Positions 16,362-25,393 of a DNA stretch of 36,072 bases are shown piece by piece. The stretch lies in the IMG/VR virus record IMGVR_UViG_3300008339_000217, positions 1 through 36,072 of that record; one strand, given 5' to 3'. The DNA is from a virus. Position 1 is the stretch's first letter, and each line of letters begins with the position of its first letter. Below the pieces are notes generated by a model that made no database searches, was not told the origin of the DNA, and saw only the letters and a list, made by a program, of their open reading frames with translations. The position numbers and the translations under genes are program-made.

Positions 16362-19300
16362 ATGTCGGTAAATCCAGTAAAAGGTAAATTTTTTAGGCTT
16401 CTAAATGGTGAAGCACTAAGAGCAAGAAACGCCGCAGATGATGGCGATATTGAAATATTAAAAGTAGGTGGGAGTGGGCCTGATCAAGATAAGGTCATAT
16501 TAAGCGAAATCCCAAAAATAGTAAATCTTACGATAGATTCTAATTTAAGCACTGAATCCTATGTAGATAGCGAGATCAGCAGCGTTAATGATAGGATCGA
16601 TGATCACGTTCAAGGGCTCGCTGAAAAGCATAATGCGGATGATATCGTAGTCGCTGCAGGCATTACAAATCTTGCAGCCACAGATGTTCAGGGTGCCTTA
16701 TCCGAGCTACAAGGCGATATTAACACGATTAACTCAACACTTGGTGGTTTAAGTTTTTCTGCAGAAAACATCTCATTTGCTCCTATTGGTGCCATTGAGG
16801 CAGAGGACGTCCAGGCTGCTATTGAAGAGCTAGATACTGAAAAAGTAGCTAAAGCTGGCGACGAGATGTCTGGTGCTTTGACATTTGATGAAGCATCTTT
16901 TGCCACATCTAGCTTATCGTCTACACAACTAGGCTTTACCACTACGGCTGGAGATTATTCAACAAACATTGGAGCCGTAGACGGTTTTGCAATTACATAC
17001 AATGATCCGGGTGGAGATGTTGTCATCAGTACGGAAGTATATGATGGAGTAGTATCTTTAAACTACGCCTCTAACGGAACTACATATGATGGTTCTATTA
17101 CAATAGAAACTTCTACTGGTATAGTGTTTCAGAAAAATGATATAGTTAACCAGTTTGTATCAACCGTATCGATTAATGCTGATGCATTAGTATTAGATTT
17201 TCAAGATCAAAACTCAGGTCTTACGTCTAATACCAGCTATCAGCATAACGTAGCAAGCATTGCAGTAAATAACGGAAGTGGAGTTGCTAGTTTTACCGCG
17301 GAACCTAACTTGCCAGTTTCAAACATAGGGTTTGACGGATTGGCTCCTGCTCCTACTCTAGACACACACTTAACTTCTAAGAAGTATGTTGATGATCAAT
17401 TTACTGCAGTAGAGGATGCTGTCTCTGATCACGTAAATAATCTAACTGGCGCTCATGCTGCCTCAGCTATTTCTTTTTCTAACAGCTATGTTGACAGCAA
17501 CATATCTGCTATAGAAGTTCAAGCTGCCATTCAAGAGTTAGATGTTGAGAAAGTTAAAAAGTCTGGCGATACGATGACGGGAACGCTCATCATTAATCCT
17601 GCTTCAGGAAATGCGGCGGAATTGCTTGATTTAAATATTGGAATTCCTTCTTGGGGCCCTAACTACATTGCTGTTGCAATGGAAGACGGTAGTCCAAAAC
17701 AATTCTATGCAGGATCAGGAGATCAACTAGGAGCTTTTGCTGGAACCGCTTCTAAAAAAGTTCTTATTGCTTCAGGTTTTTCATCTGGGGCTGCTTCCGG
17801 AATAGTACAGGTTGCTTCAGGAGATGCTCAGGTAAGCGGAAACTCCGGAGGGGTGGATGTTTTTTCTGGAAATGCTGTTGGAGGAATCTCTGGAGCTGCT
17901 AGATTGCTATCTGGAGCCGGAAGTTCAAATTCTGGAGCTGCGGTTGTAGCTTCTGGAGCTGCACAAACTACTGGAGCTGTTCAAATTCAGTCAGGTAATG
18001 CCTCTGCTGGTAACTCTGGTCATATTTTTCTATATACAGGTACTGCTACAGGAACTAAGGGCAGTATTTTGATTAATACTGAAATGAACTTTCAGAATGC
18101 TGGTAAAATTACTAATCTACAAAATGCTGTTTCTGCTCAAGACGCTGTTGCAAAATCTCAATTAGATGCTGGTTTAGCACTTAAACTAGATCTTGCTGGC
18201 GGAACAATGTCTGGAAACATTGCTATGGGCAGCAATAGCATTACTAACTTAGTAATGACAAGCGATGCTCACAGTGCTGCCACTAAAGAATATGTTGATA
18301 ATCTAGCTGAAGGTTTACACGTTCACGCTCCTGCTAGAGTAATTGCTGTAGTAGATATCGGTAGTGCTAATTTTTCTGCTGGTATTATTGATTTATCTTC
18401 TACTCCAGTGGATCTTATCGACGGTGTAGGTTCATGGGTAGTTGGTCAGCGTGTTATCCTTGCTAATCAAGAAAATGATGAATTTAGCGAACAAAACGGT
18501 ATCTACGAAGTTAGTGCTGTAAGTGCAGGAGAAATTACTGAGCTCTCAAGAGCTGCAGACTTTAATTCTCCACAAGAAGCTGCTGGTGGTGACTTTATCT
18601 TCGTACAAGAAGGTACTCAGTATGCTGATACTGGTTGGGTTCAGACAGAAACTGTTGCAACAATAGACGTAAGTCCTATTAGATTCTTGCAATTCTCTGG
18701 TGCTGGTTCTTATCAGGCCGGTGATGGTCTAGATCTTGACGGTACAGTCTTTAGCGTTAATGTTAGTGAAATTGCTGGTTCAGGATTGGTTCACGATGGC
18801 AGTAACAATCTTAAACTTACAGACACTGGAGTAACTGCTGCGATTTATGGTACAACTGCTGCAAAAACAGCTAGTTTTACTGTCGATGCACAGGGTAGAT
18901 TATCGGCCGCTTCTGAACAAGATATCAGCATCCTATCAACTCAAGTAAGTGATTTTCAATCTGCTGTAAGAAATGAACTATCTGTCGGTGATACTAGTTC
19001 AATTGATATGAGCTATTCGTCTGGTCAATTTTCTGCTGATTTAGTGCTTGATCCGGTTAATAGTGCATTAGCTGTTGGGATTTCAGGTCTTTCATTGCAA
19101 AACACTGCAGTAACTGCTGCACCTTATGGTTTAACTGCCGCAAAAGCTGTTAGTTTTACTGTAGACGCACAAGGTCGATTGACATCTGCTTCTGAGCAAG
19201 ATATTAGTATTGTATCTACTCAAGTAAGTGATTTTCAATCTGCTGTAAGAAATGAACTATCGTCAGGTGACGGATTAGACTACGACTCTGCTACTGGTGT

Positions 19301-19754
19301 ATTCTCTGTTGACCTAAAATCTGCTGGTGGTCTAAAAATTGATGCTACAGAATTAGCAGTTGAACCTGCTGATTTTGCTGGTGACGGATTAGAAGATGAC
19401 GGTAGCGATAACTTAAAAATTAAATTAGACGGTTCATCACTTTCAGTTTCTGCTAGTGGTATAAAGTCTAATATAATTTGGCACAAACAAGCTATTGATC
19501 TTTTAGCCGCTGACATAACAAACGGCTATGTAGATCTTGCATATCTTGCAGAAGATAAGTCAATAGTTGCTTTTGTAGATCGTCTAGCTATTCATGAGGG
19601 TGCATCAACTGGTGACAGCTTGAATGACTACTGGGTAGAAACTGTTGGTGGTGTTACTCGTGTTCGTTTTATGAATGCGTTGACATCCCCAGGACCTCAG
19701 GCGCTTGCTGCAACTGATAACTTGTTTTTCACGTATCAAAGAAAGGCTAGCTAA
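16362..19754 (+). CDS. Long tail fibre protein, 1130 aa
   Basis: Start has AAGGAA upstream. Residues 80-180 and 345-410 carry typical fibre motifs (DVQAAIEELDTEKVAKAGDEMSGALTF; a second VQAAIQELDVEKVKKSGDTMTGTL). Residues about 445-575 are a Gly/Ala/Ser-rich stretch with short repeats of SGxA (SGNAVGGISGAARLLSG …), probably a repetitive beta structure. Residues ~600-645 repeat KxDLAGGTMSGNIAMGSNSITNL. Residues ~650-790 are a widespread fibre domain (GLHVHAPARV … VGQRVILANQENDEFSEQNGIYEV … DFIFVQEGTQYADTGWV). Two ~93-aa repeats follow (~822-1010), each with YGTTAAKTASFTVDAQGRL-type sequence. The final ~95 residues are shared with the 170-aa protein. Expected role: trimeric, host-contacting side or long tail fibre. 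A strong terminator follows 15 nt after the stop. Confidence 0.8.
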   Translation: MSVNPVKGKFFRLLNGEALRARNAADDGDIEILKVGGSGPDQDKVILSEIPKIVNLTIDSNLSTESYVDSEISSVNDRIDDHVQGLAEKHNADDIVVAAGITNLAATDVQGALSELQGDINTINSTLGGLSFSAENISFAPIGAIEAEDVQAAIEELDTEKVAKAGDEMSGALTFDEASFATSSLSSTQLGFTTTAGDYSTNIGAVDGFAITYNDPGGDVVISTEVYDGVVSLNYASNGTTYDGSITIETSTGIVFQKNDIVNQFVSTVSINADALVLDFQDQNSGLTSNTSYQHNVASIAVNNGSGVASFTAEPNLPVSNIGFDGLAPAPTLDTHLTSKKYVDDQFTAVEDAVSDHVNNLTGAHAASAISFSNSYVDSNISAIEVQAAIQELDVEKVKKSGDTMTGTLIINPASGNAAELLDLNIGIPSWGPNYIAVAMEDGSPKQFYAGSGDQLGAFAGTASKKVLIASGFSSGAASGIVQVASGDAQVSGNSGGVDVFSGNAVGGISGAARLLSGAGSSNSGAAVVASGAAQTTGAVQIQSGNASAGNSGHIFLYTGTATGTKGSILINTEMNFQNAGKITNLQNAVSAQDAVAKSQLDAGLALKLDLAGGTMSGNIAMGSNSITNLVMTSDAHSAATKEYVDNLAEGLHVHAPARVIAVVDIGSANFSAGIIDLSSTPVDLIDGVGSWVVGQRVILANQENDEFSEQNGIYEVSAVSAGEITELSRAADFNSPQEAAGGDFIFVQEGTQYADTGWVQTETVATIDVSPIRFLQFSGAGSYQAGDGLDLDGTVFSVNVSEIAGSGLVHDGSNNLKLTDTGVTAAIYGTTAAKTASFTVDAQGRLSAASEQDISILSTQVSDFQSAVRNELSVGDTSSIDMSYSSGQFSADLVLDPVNSALAVGISGLSLQNTAVTAAPYGLTAAKAVSFTVDAQGRLTSASEQDISIVSTQVSDFQSAVRNELSSGDGLDYDSATGVFSVDLKSAGGLKIDATELAVEPADFAGDGLEDDGSDNLKIKLDGSSLSVSASGIKSNIIWHKQAIDLLAADITNGYVDLAYLAEDKSIVAFVDRLAIHEGASTGDSLNDYWVETVGGVTRVRFMNALTSPGPQALAATDNLFFTYQRKAS
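18939..19261 (+). repeat. Direct repeat inside the long fibre gene
   Basis: The 44-bp run at 18939-18982 recurs exactly at 19218-19261 (offset 279 bp, 93 codons). It belongs to a longer protein-level repeat with the core SFTVDAQGRL … SEQDISI … STQVSDFQSAVRNELS. Confidence 0.85.
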
Positions 19755-19769
19755 TAGCTTTTAAAGTTC

Positions 19770-19795
19770 GGGGCGCTTCGGCGCCCCTTCTTAAA
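19770..19795 (+). terminator. Intrinsic terminator, GC-rich hairpin with TTCG loop
   Basis: A perfect 7-bp stem GGGGCGC / GCGCCCC closes on a TTCG tetraloop (19770-19787) and is followed by TTCTTAAAT. It is by far the most GC-rich element in an AT-rich region. The T-tract is short and the next gene begins 20 nt later without a visible promoter, so partial read-through is likely. The sequence favours the + strand, since the - strand has no T-run after the hairpin. Confidence 0.85.
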
Positions 19796-19806
19796 TAGGA
19801 GAACTC

Positions 19807-21078
19807 GTGACCTTACCTATTAATCCAAAATTTATTTCTGCTGACATGGCTACGGATGCTGAGGTTGAAGCAATTGAATCAGGCCTTCAGACGCAGATAA
19901 ACACAATAACTGATACATCGCCTTTTCCAAATATGATATTTGTAAACAGCAAATCAGACTTTCCTGCTGCTGTTTCTGGTGTAATAACACTAGCTGCTAA
20001 CGTTACTTATTTTATAACTACTACCGTTGACTTGACTGGAGACAGGCTGGTTGGTAGTCAAAACACGACCATAATAGGCGGTTCATCAGAGAACTGCTTC
20101 CTTATATCTACTGGGCTAAGTTCCAGTACGGCGCTACTAAGTTCTGCTTGGTCCATACCAATGAGAAACATCTCAATCACACACGGCACAGCACTAAATC
20201 TAGATGCTACTGGAAATGCCAACCAGGCTATCGACTGGTTCGGGGTGAACTTCACCAACTGTGCTAGCGTGGGGCTAATCAAGAGCTATAACAACTTTAT
20301 CATGACTGACTGCGCGTTGCTAAGCTCAGCTAACATGACTTTTGACGGCACGATATCAACTGTGGGTTTCGATCAGTGTTTGTTTACTGGTATTGCAGGT
20401 CAGACTACTTTAAATTTCCCATCTACACTGACTATAAGCAGAAGAATACGAGTAATCTATTCTTCGTTCGTTGCTTTTGGCGGAGCTACTGCCATTTTTG
20501 TTGATCCCGCAGTTACTTTTACAGCTGGCGCAGAAAGTTACATACTAATTACAGTTAATTTTAGTGGTGGAGCTACTTACACTGGTGGATTGACCTATAC
20601 AAGCAACACAGCCTTATTCCAAAACTGTAAAGGTATTACAAATACCGCCTCAATTGGATTGATGTCATTTTCAAATAACGCAACAGAAAATCCCATAGTA
20701 ACACAAGGCGTATTTGAAAAAATTGAAGGAACAACCGTTGCATCTTCAATAAATCAAAAATTTTCACATACTAATAACAGACTAACCTATACTGGCGGTA
20801 TTACTAAAGAATTTGTTGTTACAGCTTCTGTATCGGCAAATTCGGTATCAACACAAGCCGCCAATATAACAATCAGAATTGCAAAAAATGGAACAACTAT
20901 AGCAGATTCTGAGTCTCAAGCTACTACCTCTCAAGCAGGTAGAAATGAAAACTTTTTCTGTCAGACAATAGCGACTTTAGTGCCAAATGACTTTATAGAG
21001 ATGTTTATAGCTAACAATACTACTGTTAACAACTTATTAGCTACAGAGTTAAACTTAATCGTAAGGGCGGCTGAATAA
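19807..21078 (+). CDS. Tail fibre/receptor-binding protein, beta-helix-like with C-terminal jelly-roll-like domain
   Basis: 423 aa, GTG start with TAGGAGA upstream. Residues ~45-270 look like a right-handed beta-helix of pectate-lyase type: a 'FPAAVSGVITLAANVTYFI' opening, then LVGSQNTTIIGGS, MRNISITHGTALNL, FNQCLF-like turns with many N, T and C residues on regular strands. This fold is common in tailspikes. No enzymatic residues can be assigned. The last ~125 residues (FSHTNNRLTYTGG … NITIRIAKNGTTIADSES … DFIEMFIANNTT … LNLIVRAA) have the layout of a TNF/C1q-like beta-sandwich seen at phage fibre tips. The stop overlaps the next ATG by one base (TAATG), so the two fibres are probably co-translated. 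It lies just after a terminator and would be expressed at a reduced level. Confidence 0.65.
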   Translation: MTLPINPKFISADMATDAEVEAIESGLQTQINTITDTSPFPNMIFVNSKSDFPAAVSGVITLAANVTYFITTTVDLTGDRLVGSQNTTIIGGSSENCFLISTGLSSSTALLSSAWSIPMRNISITHGTALNLDATGNANQAIDWFGVNFTNCASVGLIKSYNNFIMTDCALLSSANMTFDGTISTVGFDQCLFTGIAGQTTLNFPSTLTISRRIRVIYSSFVAFGGATAIFVDPAVTFTAGAESYILITVNFSGGATYTGGLTYTSNTALFQNCKGITNTASIGLMSFSNNATENPIVTQGVFEKIEGTTVASSINQKFSHTNNRLTYTGGITKEFVVTASVSANSVSTQAANITIRIAKNGTTIADSESQATTSQAGRNENFFCQTIATLVPNDFIEMFIANNTTVNNLLATELNLIVRAAE

Positions 21079-22598
21079 TGAAAAGAATAAACGTAACGCT
21101 AATATCACCTAGTAAAGTTTTATCTGCTTATAAGAATAACTCCGAATATCAGACCTGGATCGACACATGTATTGCTCAAGGTGTTTGGGGAGCTTCTGGA
21201 AACTACTCAATTGAGGTTTTAGACGCTACAGCTGAACTAGAAGCTAAAAGACAAGCTGCTGAAGTTACTCCTAAGTCTGTTTTCGATTCTCATTTTAATA
21301 ATACTAGCAATCCTCACTCTGTAACAAAAGCACAGATTGGACTGTCAAATGTAGACAATACAAGTGACGCTAATAAGCCTATTTCAAGTGCTACTCAATC
21401 TGCACTTGACTTAAAAGAAAATACAGCTAACAGAGGCGCGCTAAATGGATACGCTCCTCTAGAAGCAGGCAAAGTTCCGAGTGCGTATCTGCCATCTTAT
21501 GTTGATGAAGTTTTAGAGTTTTCACAGCTGTCGCAGTTTCCTACTACAGGTGAACAGTCTGTGGTATATTTAGCGCTTGACACTAATAAAGCATATAGAT
21601 GGTCAGGCTCTACTTATGTTGAAGTTTCTCCATCAGACGTAAATTCTGTAAACGGGTTTACTGGAATAGTTACATTGCAAAAGTCTGATTTAGGGCTAGG
21701 CAGCGTGGATAACGTATCTGCTGCTAACCTAAGAACAAGATCAACTCACACAGGAAATGAAACTGTATTAAGCTGGAATGAAAGTTCCACGCCATCCGTT
21801 CCATCTGTAGGGGTCTCAACCTATGTTAAAGATGTTGGCGGAAGACAGATGTTTGCTCAGATTGGTAAATCTGGTGTAGATTATTCTTTTCAACCTTTCT
21901 TTGCAAGAAATGCAGTATTTGCTTTTAAGGCAAATGGTAACGCAACAACATCAACTGTATTTGGCGGTGCAGCTCCTACAGGTAACGGAACAGCCACAAT
22001 TCGAAACGTTGCTACAACAAACTTTTTCACTTGGATGAGGCGTGTTGGTTATGTTTCAGCTGCCACAGGCAACGCATCTTCAGGTCTTAGAAGTACAGTT
22101 CTTCAGTTTGGAATCGGTAATGGAACAGGCAGAGGAGGTTTCCATTTTGTTGCAAGATTTGGGATAAGTGATGCAACCCTTGCAACAGGTGCGAGACTAT
22201 TTGTTGGATTAACCTCAAGTAATGCTGTACTTGGAAATGCTGAACCATCAAGTTTTACTAACATTATAGGTGTAGGCTTGGATGCGGCCGATACAACACT
22301 TCAAATCATGCATAACGACGGAACGGGTACCGCTACAAAGATAGATCTTGGGGCCAGCTTTCCAGAATCAACAAATACTGATTTCTATGAGCTATCTCTA
22401 TATTGCCCGCCTAATGGAATTGAGGTTGATTATCAGGTCGTGAACTTATCTACTGGAGTTTCTACAACTGGTGCAATTATTACAAATATTCCACTAAATA
22501 CTCAATTACTTACTTGGCAGATCTGGAGACACAATGCAGCAACGGGTCTAGCAGTTGGCGTTGATGTGGCTTCGGTGTATCTAGAAACAGATAACTAG
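21078..22598 (+). CDS. Tail fibre with lectin-like C-terminal half
   Basis: 506 aa, coupled to the preceding gene (TAATG). Residues 1-65 are a small N-terminal domain (MKRINVTLISPSKVLSAYKN … GNYSIEVLDATAE), perhaps for attachment. Residues ~75-100 contain the well-known fibre motif NPHSVTKAQIGLSNVDNTSD; a second copy (LQKSDLGLGSVDNVSAANLRTRSTHTG) is at ~205-235. Residues ~105-190 include the 'LNGYAPLE-GKVPSAYLPSYVDEVLEF' segment often found in fibres. Residues ~250-506 form a large beta-sandwich-like region (GGRQMFAQIGKSGVDYSFQP … FHFVARFGISDATLATGARLFVGL … TDFYELSLYCPPNG) resembling concanavalin-like tips. A receptor-binding role is inferred from this architecture and the gene's location. 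Confidence 0.7.
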   Translation: MKRINVTLISPSKVLSAYKNNSEYQTWIDTCIAQGVWGASGNYSIEVLDATAELEAKRQAAEVTPKSVFDSHFNNTSNPHSVTKAQIGLSNVDNTSDANKPISSATQSALDLKENTANRGALNGYAPLEAGKVPSAYLPSYVDEVLEFSQLSQFPTTGEQSVVYLALDTNKAYRWSGSTYVEVSPSDVNSVNGFTGIVTLQKSDLGLGSVDNVSAANLRTRSTHTGNETVLSWNESSTPSVPSVGVSTYVKDVGGRQMFAQIGKSGVDYSFQPFFARNAVFAFKANGNATTSTVFGGAAPTGNGTATIRNVATTNFFTWMRRVGYVSAATGNASSGLRSTVLQFGIGNGTGRGGFHFVARFGISDATLATGARLFVGLTSSNAVLGNAEPSSFTNIIGVGLDAADTTLQIMHNDGTGTATKIDLGASFPESTNTDFYELSLYCPPNGIEVDYQVVNLSTGVSTTGAIITNIPLNTQLLTWQIWRHNAATGLAVGVDVASVYLETDN

Positions 22599-22650
22599 AA
22601 ATACTAGTAAAATTAGCCATATAAGTTAAACTTGTATAAGCCTTAATCCG

Positions 22651-22657
22651 GTATAAT
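22651..22657 (+). promoter_or_regulatory. Putative promoter (GGTATAATT) before the fibre triplet
   Basis: TATAAT at 22652-22657 lies 47 nt before the ATG at 22705 in a 106-nt gap. It has the same 9-bp core GGTATAATT as the site at 11225. No convincing -35 at 17 nt. It would drive the three tandem fibre genes. Confidence 0.45.
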
Positions 22658-22704
22658 TATAGTATTAAGCAGTATTTTGCTTTAATATAGTTATAGGACT
22701 AGGC

Positions 22705-25386
22705 ATGCCGTTTACAAAGCAAGATCTTAGACAGATAGAAGCCAAAACACAAAATTTTAAGCAGCTAGGCTTAACTCAGGGCTCTCATCTAGGCCAGATA
22801 ATAAGCAAGATCAACACAGACCTAGATTTTCCACTAAAACTATCAGCCTCTTTTCCTACGCCAGACTCAAAGATAAATTTCTCAGATTCTGCCATACTAG
22901 GTCCAGATGGTGTCACCAAAGTTCATCCGCCTATTCAAGGTCAAATATTTACTGATCTAGCTTCTCTATGGATAGATTTCCAGGCTCAAACAGTATCTAA
23001 TACATCAGACTTTGAGATAACATGGCCTACGTCTAATACGGTTGGCTATTATAGGATAGCAGTGTTTACTCTTACTACTGCTGGCAATATTCTTGCATTG
23101 TTTTCAAGTGAGGCTGCCTCTGAAGCTAGCCTACCAGACGCAGGCGGATTCTTTATTCCAAGCGGAATATCTATAGGCTACGCAGTACTGCAATGTACTC
23201 ATGCTGATGGTAAATTTAAAACTGCTGGCTCAGCATCTAACATAATAGAGAATTCCAATATATTTAGGTTTGACTGGAGAGCTGGCGGTGGTATAGTTGC
23301 TGGCGAAGCTAATACTGCGTCTAATGTAGGTGGTGGTGAAGGCATATTTAAGCAGAAAACTGGTGTTGATCTAGAGTTTAAAACTCTAGTAGCCGGTTCA
23401 AACATAACACTAACTCCAGGTACAGACAGCATTACCATAAGCACACCGCCAGGCGAAACTAATACTGCGTCTAATGTAGGGACTGGAGCCGGTGTATTTA
23501 AGCAGAAAACTGGCGTTGATCTAGAGTTTAAGTCGCTTGTAGCAAGTGGCAGCGCAGTTATTACTCCAGGCACTAATTCCATAGAAATAAGCACATCATA
23601 TGGCGAAGCTAATACAGCATCTAACGTAGGAACTGGAGCTGGCATATTCAAACAGAAGACTGGAGTAAACCTAGAATTTAAAACACTAACACCAGTTGGA
23701 AATCTAGTGCTAACTTCTAGTGCAGATGCTGTAACTTTAAGTGCAATAAATGGTGAAATTAATACAGCATCTAACGTAGGAACTGGAGCCGGCATATTCA
23801 AACAGAAGACTGGAGTAAATCTAGAATTTAAAACACTAGTAGCTGGCACAAATATAAATTTAACTTTTAGTGCTAATTCTGTAAATATAGATACAATTAT
23901 CCCACCACAAGAAAATGAGTTGGGCGATATAAGAGTATCTTATCTTAATTATTTAGATTTTCAATCATCTAGACCGGACGGAATTAACTGGGTGCCCATG
24001 GATGGAAGGAGCATAGCCGGCAGTGATTTACTTAATAGCGGAAATGCTAGCGAAAGCGTGCTTATTCCAGACATTTCATCGATACCAGAACGCATCTTAA
24101 ATTCACCAATGCCAGCTATAGGTGCTTGGTTTGGTTATTCAGTAGCTATAGATGGTGATTATATGGTAATAGGATCTCCGTCGGATGATGGGTCTGCTGG
24201 TAGTCTTTCTCTTGACGGAGATGTCTATATATATAAAAAAGATTTTGGCGGAGTTAACAACTGGGGACTGATAAAGACTCTTACTTTGCCACTTGGTGAT
24301 TTTGGCTTTTCAGTAGCCATTAGTGGCAGCTATATTGTAGTAGGAGCACCTTACGAAGGAGGTTCCACTAATGCTATAGGCGGTGCTGGTGAAGCATATG
24401 TCTACAAAAAAGATCAGGGCGGAGTTGACAACTGGGGTTTAATTAAGACGCTTAACTCTTCCAATGAAGATACAAGTGATTATTTTGGCTCGTCAGTAGC
24501 TATTAGCGGTAACTATATAGTAGTAGGGGCACCTCAAGATGACGGATCTACTGATGCTATAAGTAGCGCTGGTGAAGCCTATGTATTTTATAAAGATCAA
24601 GGCGGAACTGACAATTGGGGTTTAATAAAAACACTTAATTCTTCCAATGAAGATGCAAGTGATAATTTTGGCTGGTCAGTGGCTATAGATGATGACTATA
24701 TGGTAGTAGGAGCTTACGATGATGGTGGCTCTACTGATGCTATAAGTAGCGCTGGTGAAGCCTATGTATTTAAAAAAAATCAGGGTGGACCCAATAACTG
24801 GGGATGGATTAAGACTCTAAATTCGCCTAATGAAAGTAATACTGATAGATTTGGCAATTCAGTAGCTATAGATGGTGAACATATAGTAATAGGGGCTTAT
24901 TTAGATGATGGTACTGCTGATGCTATTAGTAGAGCTGGTGAAGTCTACATATTCAAAAAAGATCAAGGTGGACCTGATAACTGGGGCTTAATTAAGATAC
25001 TTAATTCGCCAGATGAAGACATAGATGATTTTTTTGGCAATTCAGTAGCTATAGATGGTGACTATATAGTAGTGGGAGCTTACGATGACGGTGGCTCTAC
25101 TGATGCTATTAGTAGAGCCGGTGAAGTCTACATATTTAAAAAAAATCAGGGTGGACCCAATAACTGGGGATGGATCAAGACTCTGAATTCGCCTAATGAA
25201 AGTAATACTGATAGATTTGGCAATTCGGTAGCTATAGATGGTGAACATATAGTAATAGGGGCTTATTTAGATGATGATATTTCAGAGGGAGTGCCTAATG
25301 CCGGTGAAGCTTATTTATTTATTAAATCTAATAATATCTTATATCTACCGACTGAAAGTAATAAATATATTAAAATAAACAATTAA
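22705..25386 (+). CDS. Tandem fibre paralogue A: collar-like fibre with seven-blade FG-GAP propeller
   Basis: 893 aa. Residues 1-195 are an N-terminal domain conserved in all three paralogues (KQDLRQIEAKTQNFKQLGL … LWIDFQAQTVSNTSDFEITWP … KFKTAGSASNIIENSNIFRFD). Residues ~200-395 hold four NTASNV modules (GEANTASNVGxGxGIFKQKTG … LEFKTLV). Residues ~405-440 (GDIRVSYLNYLDFQSSRPDGINWVPMDGRSIAGSDL) look like the first half of a phage tail-collar domain, with the DGR turn. A seven-blade FG-GAP propeller (~463-875) is inserted there, and the last ~14 residues (LPTESNKYIKINN) resume the collar-like end. Weak ribosome-binding site (AGGACTAGG). By structure this is a fibre displaying a propeller at its tip; receptor binding is inferred. 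Confidence 0.75.
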   Translation: MPFTKQDLRQIEAKTQNFKQLGLTQGSHLGQIISKINTDLDFPLKLSASFPTPDSKINFSDSAILGPDGVTKVHPPIQGQIFTDLASLWIDFQAQTVSNTSDFEITWPTSNTVGYYRIAVFTLTTAGNILALFSSEAASEASLPDAGGFFIPSGISIGYAVLQCTHADGKFKTAGSASNIIENSNIFRFDWRAGGGIVAGEANTASNVGGGEGIFKQKTGVDLEFKTLVAGSNITLTPGTDSITISTPPGETNTASNVGTGAGVFKQKTGVDLEFKSLVASGSAVITPGTNSIEISTSYGEANTASNVGTGAGIFKQKTGVNLEFKTLTPVGNLVLTSSADAVTLSAINGEINTASNVGTGAGIFKQKTGVNLEFKTLVAGTNINLTFSANSVNIDTIIPPQENELGDIRVSYLNYLDFQSSRPDGINWVPMDGRSIAGSDLLNSGNASESVLIPDISSIPERILNSPMPAIGAWFGYSVAIDGDYMVIGSPSDDGSAGSLSLDGDVYIYKKDFGGVNNWGLIKTLTLPLGDFGFSVAISGSYIVVGAPYEGGSTNAIGGAGEAYVYKKDQGGVDNWGLIKTLNSSNEDTSDYFGSSVAISGNYIVVGAPQDDGSTDAISSAGEAYVFYKDQGGTDNWGLIKTLNSSNEDASDNFGWSVAIDDDYMVVGAYDDGGSTDAISSAGEAYVFKKNQGGPNNWGWIKTLNSPNESNTDRFGNSVAIDGEHIVIGAYLDDGTADAISRAGEVYIFKKDQGGPDNWGLIKILNSPDEDIDDFFGNSVAIDGDYIVVGAYDDGGSTDAISRAGEVYIFKKNQGGPNNWGWIKTLNSPNESNTDRFGNSVAIDGEHIVIGAYLDDDISEGVPNAGEAYLFIKSNNILYLPTESNKYIKINN
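22930..23039 (+). repeat. 110-bp exact repeat shared with paralogue B
   Basis: The stretch 22930-23039 is identical to 25619-25728 in the next gene (offset 2689 bp), covering the LWIDFQAQTVSN part of the N-terminal domain. Flanking DNA differs more, as expected after gene conversion or recent duplication. Confidence 0.9.
23302..23890 (+). repeat. Four NTASNV modules (paralogue A)
   Basis: Four ~47-50-aa units with the core NTASNVGxGxGxFKQKTGVxLEFK. Units 3 and 4 are almost identical in DNA. Each unit ends with a variable beta segment (ITLTPGTDSITIST-like), compatible with a repeated fibre shaft. Confidence 0.9.
24085..25332 (+). repeat. FG-GAP beta-propeller 3, seven blades
   Basis: Seven FG-GAP units of ~61 aa. 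A 144-bp segment at 24767-24910 recurs at 25133-25276 with three differences (offset 366 bp, two blades), and 24538-24626 is identical over 89 bp to 4447-4535 in propeller 1 of the baseplate gene. Confidence 0.9.
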
Positions 25387-25393
25387 ATACATT

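Noticed and set aside
21830-22598. Diversity-generating retroelement variable region in the lectin-like fibre
   Set aside because: No reverse transcriptase, template repeat or adenine-rich variable codon cluster is visible in the window.
22594-22610. Hairpin ACTAG/CTAGT after the lectin-like fibre gene as a terminator
   Set aside because: The stem is only 5 bp, AT-rich and lacks a T-tract.
23199-23849. 216-aa minus-strand ORF with internal repeats
   Set aside because: Its repeats are the antisense of the NTASNV modules. Periodic coding DNA often leaves the opposite frame open.
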